DNA of 46,000 bases. Origin: Streptomyces triticirhizae. GTDB lineage: Bacteria; Actinomycetota; Actinomycetes; Streptomycetales; Streptomycetaceae. Of the stretch, positions 45,518-46,000 are shown piece after piece (the stretch's first letter is position 1; every line of letters starts with the position of its first letter). The stretch is taken from positions 1 through 46,000 of the forward strand of contig NZ_RFFJ01000023.1 of NCBI RefSeq assembly GCF_003696235.1. Direction: 5' to 3'. Under the pieces are notes generated by a model, which saw only the letters and a list, made by a program, of their open reading frames with translations, made no database searches and was not told the origin of the DNA. The translations under genes were made by a program, and so were the position numbers.

Positions 45518-46000
45518 ATGGGCAGGTCGACTTCCGGTATACGCGTGCTGCGCGCGGCGGTGTTCGCCGCGCTCTGCGTCACGCTCTCCGCCGGGGCCCA
45601 TGTGCTGCTCTCCGGCCGCCCCCTGCCGACGCCCGCCGTGGCGATGGTCTCGCTGGGCGTGTTCGTGCTGGCGCTGACCCTGGCCGGCGAGCGGGAACGC
45701 GGCTTCGCCGCCATCGCCGCGCTGCTGGTGCCCCTGCAACTGGCCGCCGACACCGTCTTCACCGCAGGCCAGGGCGCCTGTTACGGCCCCGGCGCCGCCC
45801 CGACCCCCGGCCCGCTGCGGCTCTTCGGCGTCGACGTGGTCTGCGCCGGCGGCGACGTCGGCACCCCGTTGGCGCGGCTGGTCGCCGACGGCCCCCGGCC
45901 GCTGGCCGAGGCCCCCGGCCACGCCGCCGGGCCCTGGCTGCTGCTGGCCGCCCATGTCGCGGTCGGCCTGGCCGCCGCCGGCTGGCTGCGCGGCGGCGAG
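45518..46000 (+). CDS. membrane protein, 3' end beyond window
   Basis: 161 codons visible from ATG 45518, still open at the edge. Four helices are expected (about 9-28, 38-56, 64-82 and 140-158). Between helices three and four is an external loop with two Cys (ACYGPGAAP and VVCAGGDVGTP). No family is recognised with certainty; similar proteins lie beside dnaE in other Streptomyces. No good ribosome site is visible. Confidence 0.7.
   Translation, partial: MGRSTSGIRVLRAAVFAALCVTLSAGAHVLLSGRPLPTPAVAMVSLGVFVLALTLAGERERGFAAIAALLVPLQLAADTVFTAGQGACYGPGAAPTPGPLRLFGVDVVCAGGDVGTPLARLVADGPRPLAEAPGHAAGPWLLLAAHVAVGLAAAGWLRGGE

Noticed and set aside
43539..45677. 712-codon plus-strand open reading opposite dnaE
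   Set aside because: Antisense shadow of dnaE; no ribosome site or domain.

Overview
The window is very GC-rich with almost wall-to-wall genes and frequent GTG starts. The trp and his gene order (trpC, DUF2752 gene, HGxxPAAW gene, Trp-associated membrane gene, trpE, hisI; later hisD-C-B-small membrane gene-H-priA-ridA-F; then LON-domain gene, ybaK-like, ABC transporter, dnaE) is the one known from Streptomyces chromosomes. I read this as a core-chromosome segment of a Streptomyces or close relative, interrupted by an accessory block.

Layout. (1) 1-4649, minus strand: tail of the histidine/tryptophan cluster, from hisI through trpE, three small membrane-protein genes and trpC to the start of trpM at the edge. 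(2) 4739-6321, plus: a metal-binding DinB/maleylpyruvate-isomerase-like protein and a NUDIX hydrolase. (3) 6511-8064: a two-helix membrane protein with a PstS-like extracellular domain. (4) 8065-8877: gene relics and a perfect LacI-type operator. (5) 8878-12822: a sugar ABC importer (lipoprotein, two permeases) and a small membrane protein. (6) 12842-13852, minus: a membrane-anchored protein with three four-cysteine modules. (7) 14064-18591: a LysR regulator divergent from sdhC-sdhA-sdhB, with a perfect dyad between them. (8) 18633-25049: a second sugar ABC importer (minus) divergent from a LacI regulator and a GH127-type beta-L-arabinofuranosidase (plus), a self-contained uptake, cleavage and control unit. 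Neither importer has its own ATPase, so both probably share a housekeeping MsiK-type ATPase. (9) 25250-26328, minus: a decayed polymorphic-toxin gene with an immunity-like ORF. (10) 26459-28302: an NmrA-type oxidoreductase divergent from an AraC regulator. (11) 28734-34524, minus: the main his operon, tightly coupled by GTGA/ATGA overlaps. No trpF is seen and PriA (HisA/TrpF bifunctional) is present, the usual actinobacterial arrangement. (12) 34618-35906, plus: LON-substrate-domain protein and Cys-tRNA(Pro) deacylase. (13) 35907-36802: about 0.9 kb without a convincing gene, packed with repeats. (14) 36803-40783, minus: membrane protein, ABC permease, ABC ATPase, NYN-domain protein. (15) 40967-46000: small basic protein, a small helical protein, dnaE, and a membrane protein cut by the window edge.

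The most unexplained signal is the repeat region between two convergent genes. It contains nine same-direction copies of a 13-bp interrupted palindrome, GGAGA-N3-TCTCC, between 36138 and 36680. Two sub-blocks have exactly 31-bp spacing, and 16-bp and 22-bp direct repeats lie just before. It is not a promoter region and resembles no CRISPR, parS or tRNA structure. Other points of interest are the toxin relic, the PstS-like two-helix protein, the triple 4-Cys protein, a convergent terminator whose stem holds both stop codons, and several apparently leaderless genes. All family assignments come from reading the translated sequences; no database search was run.
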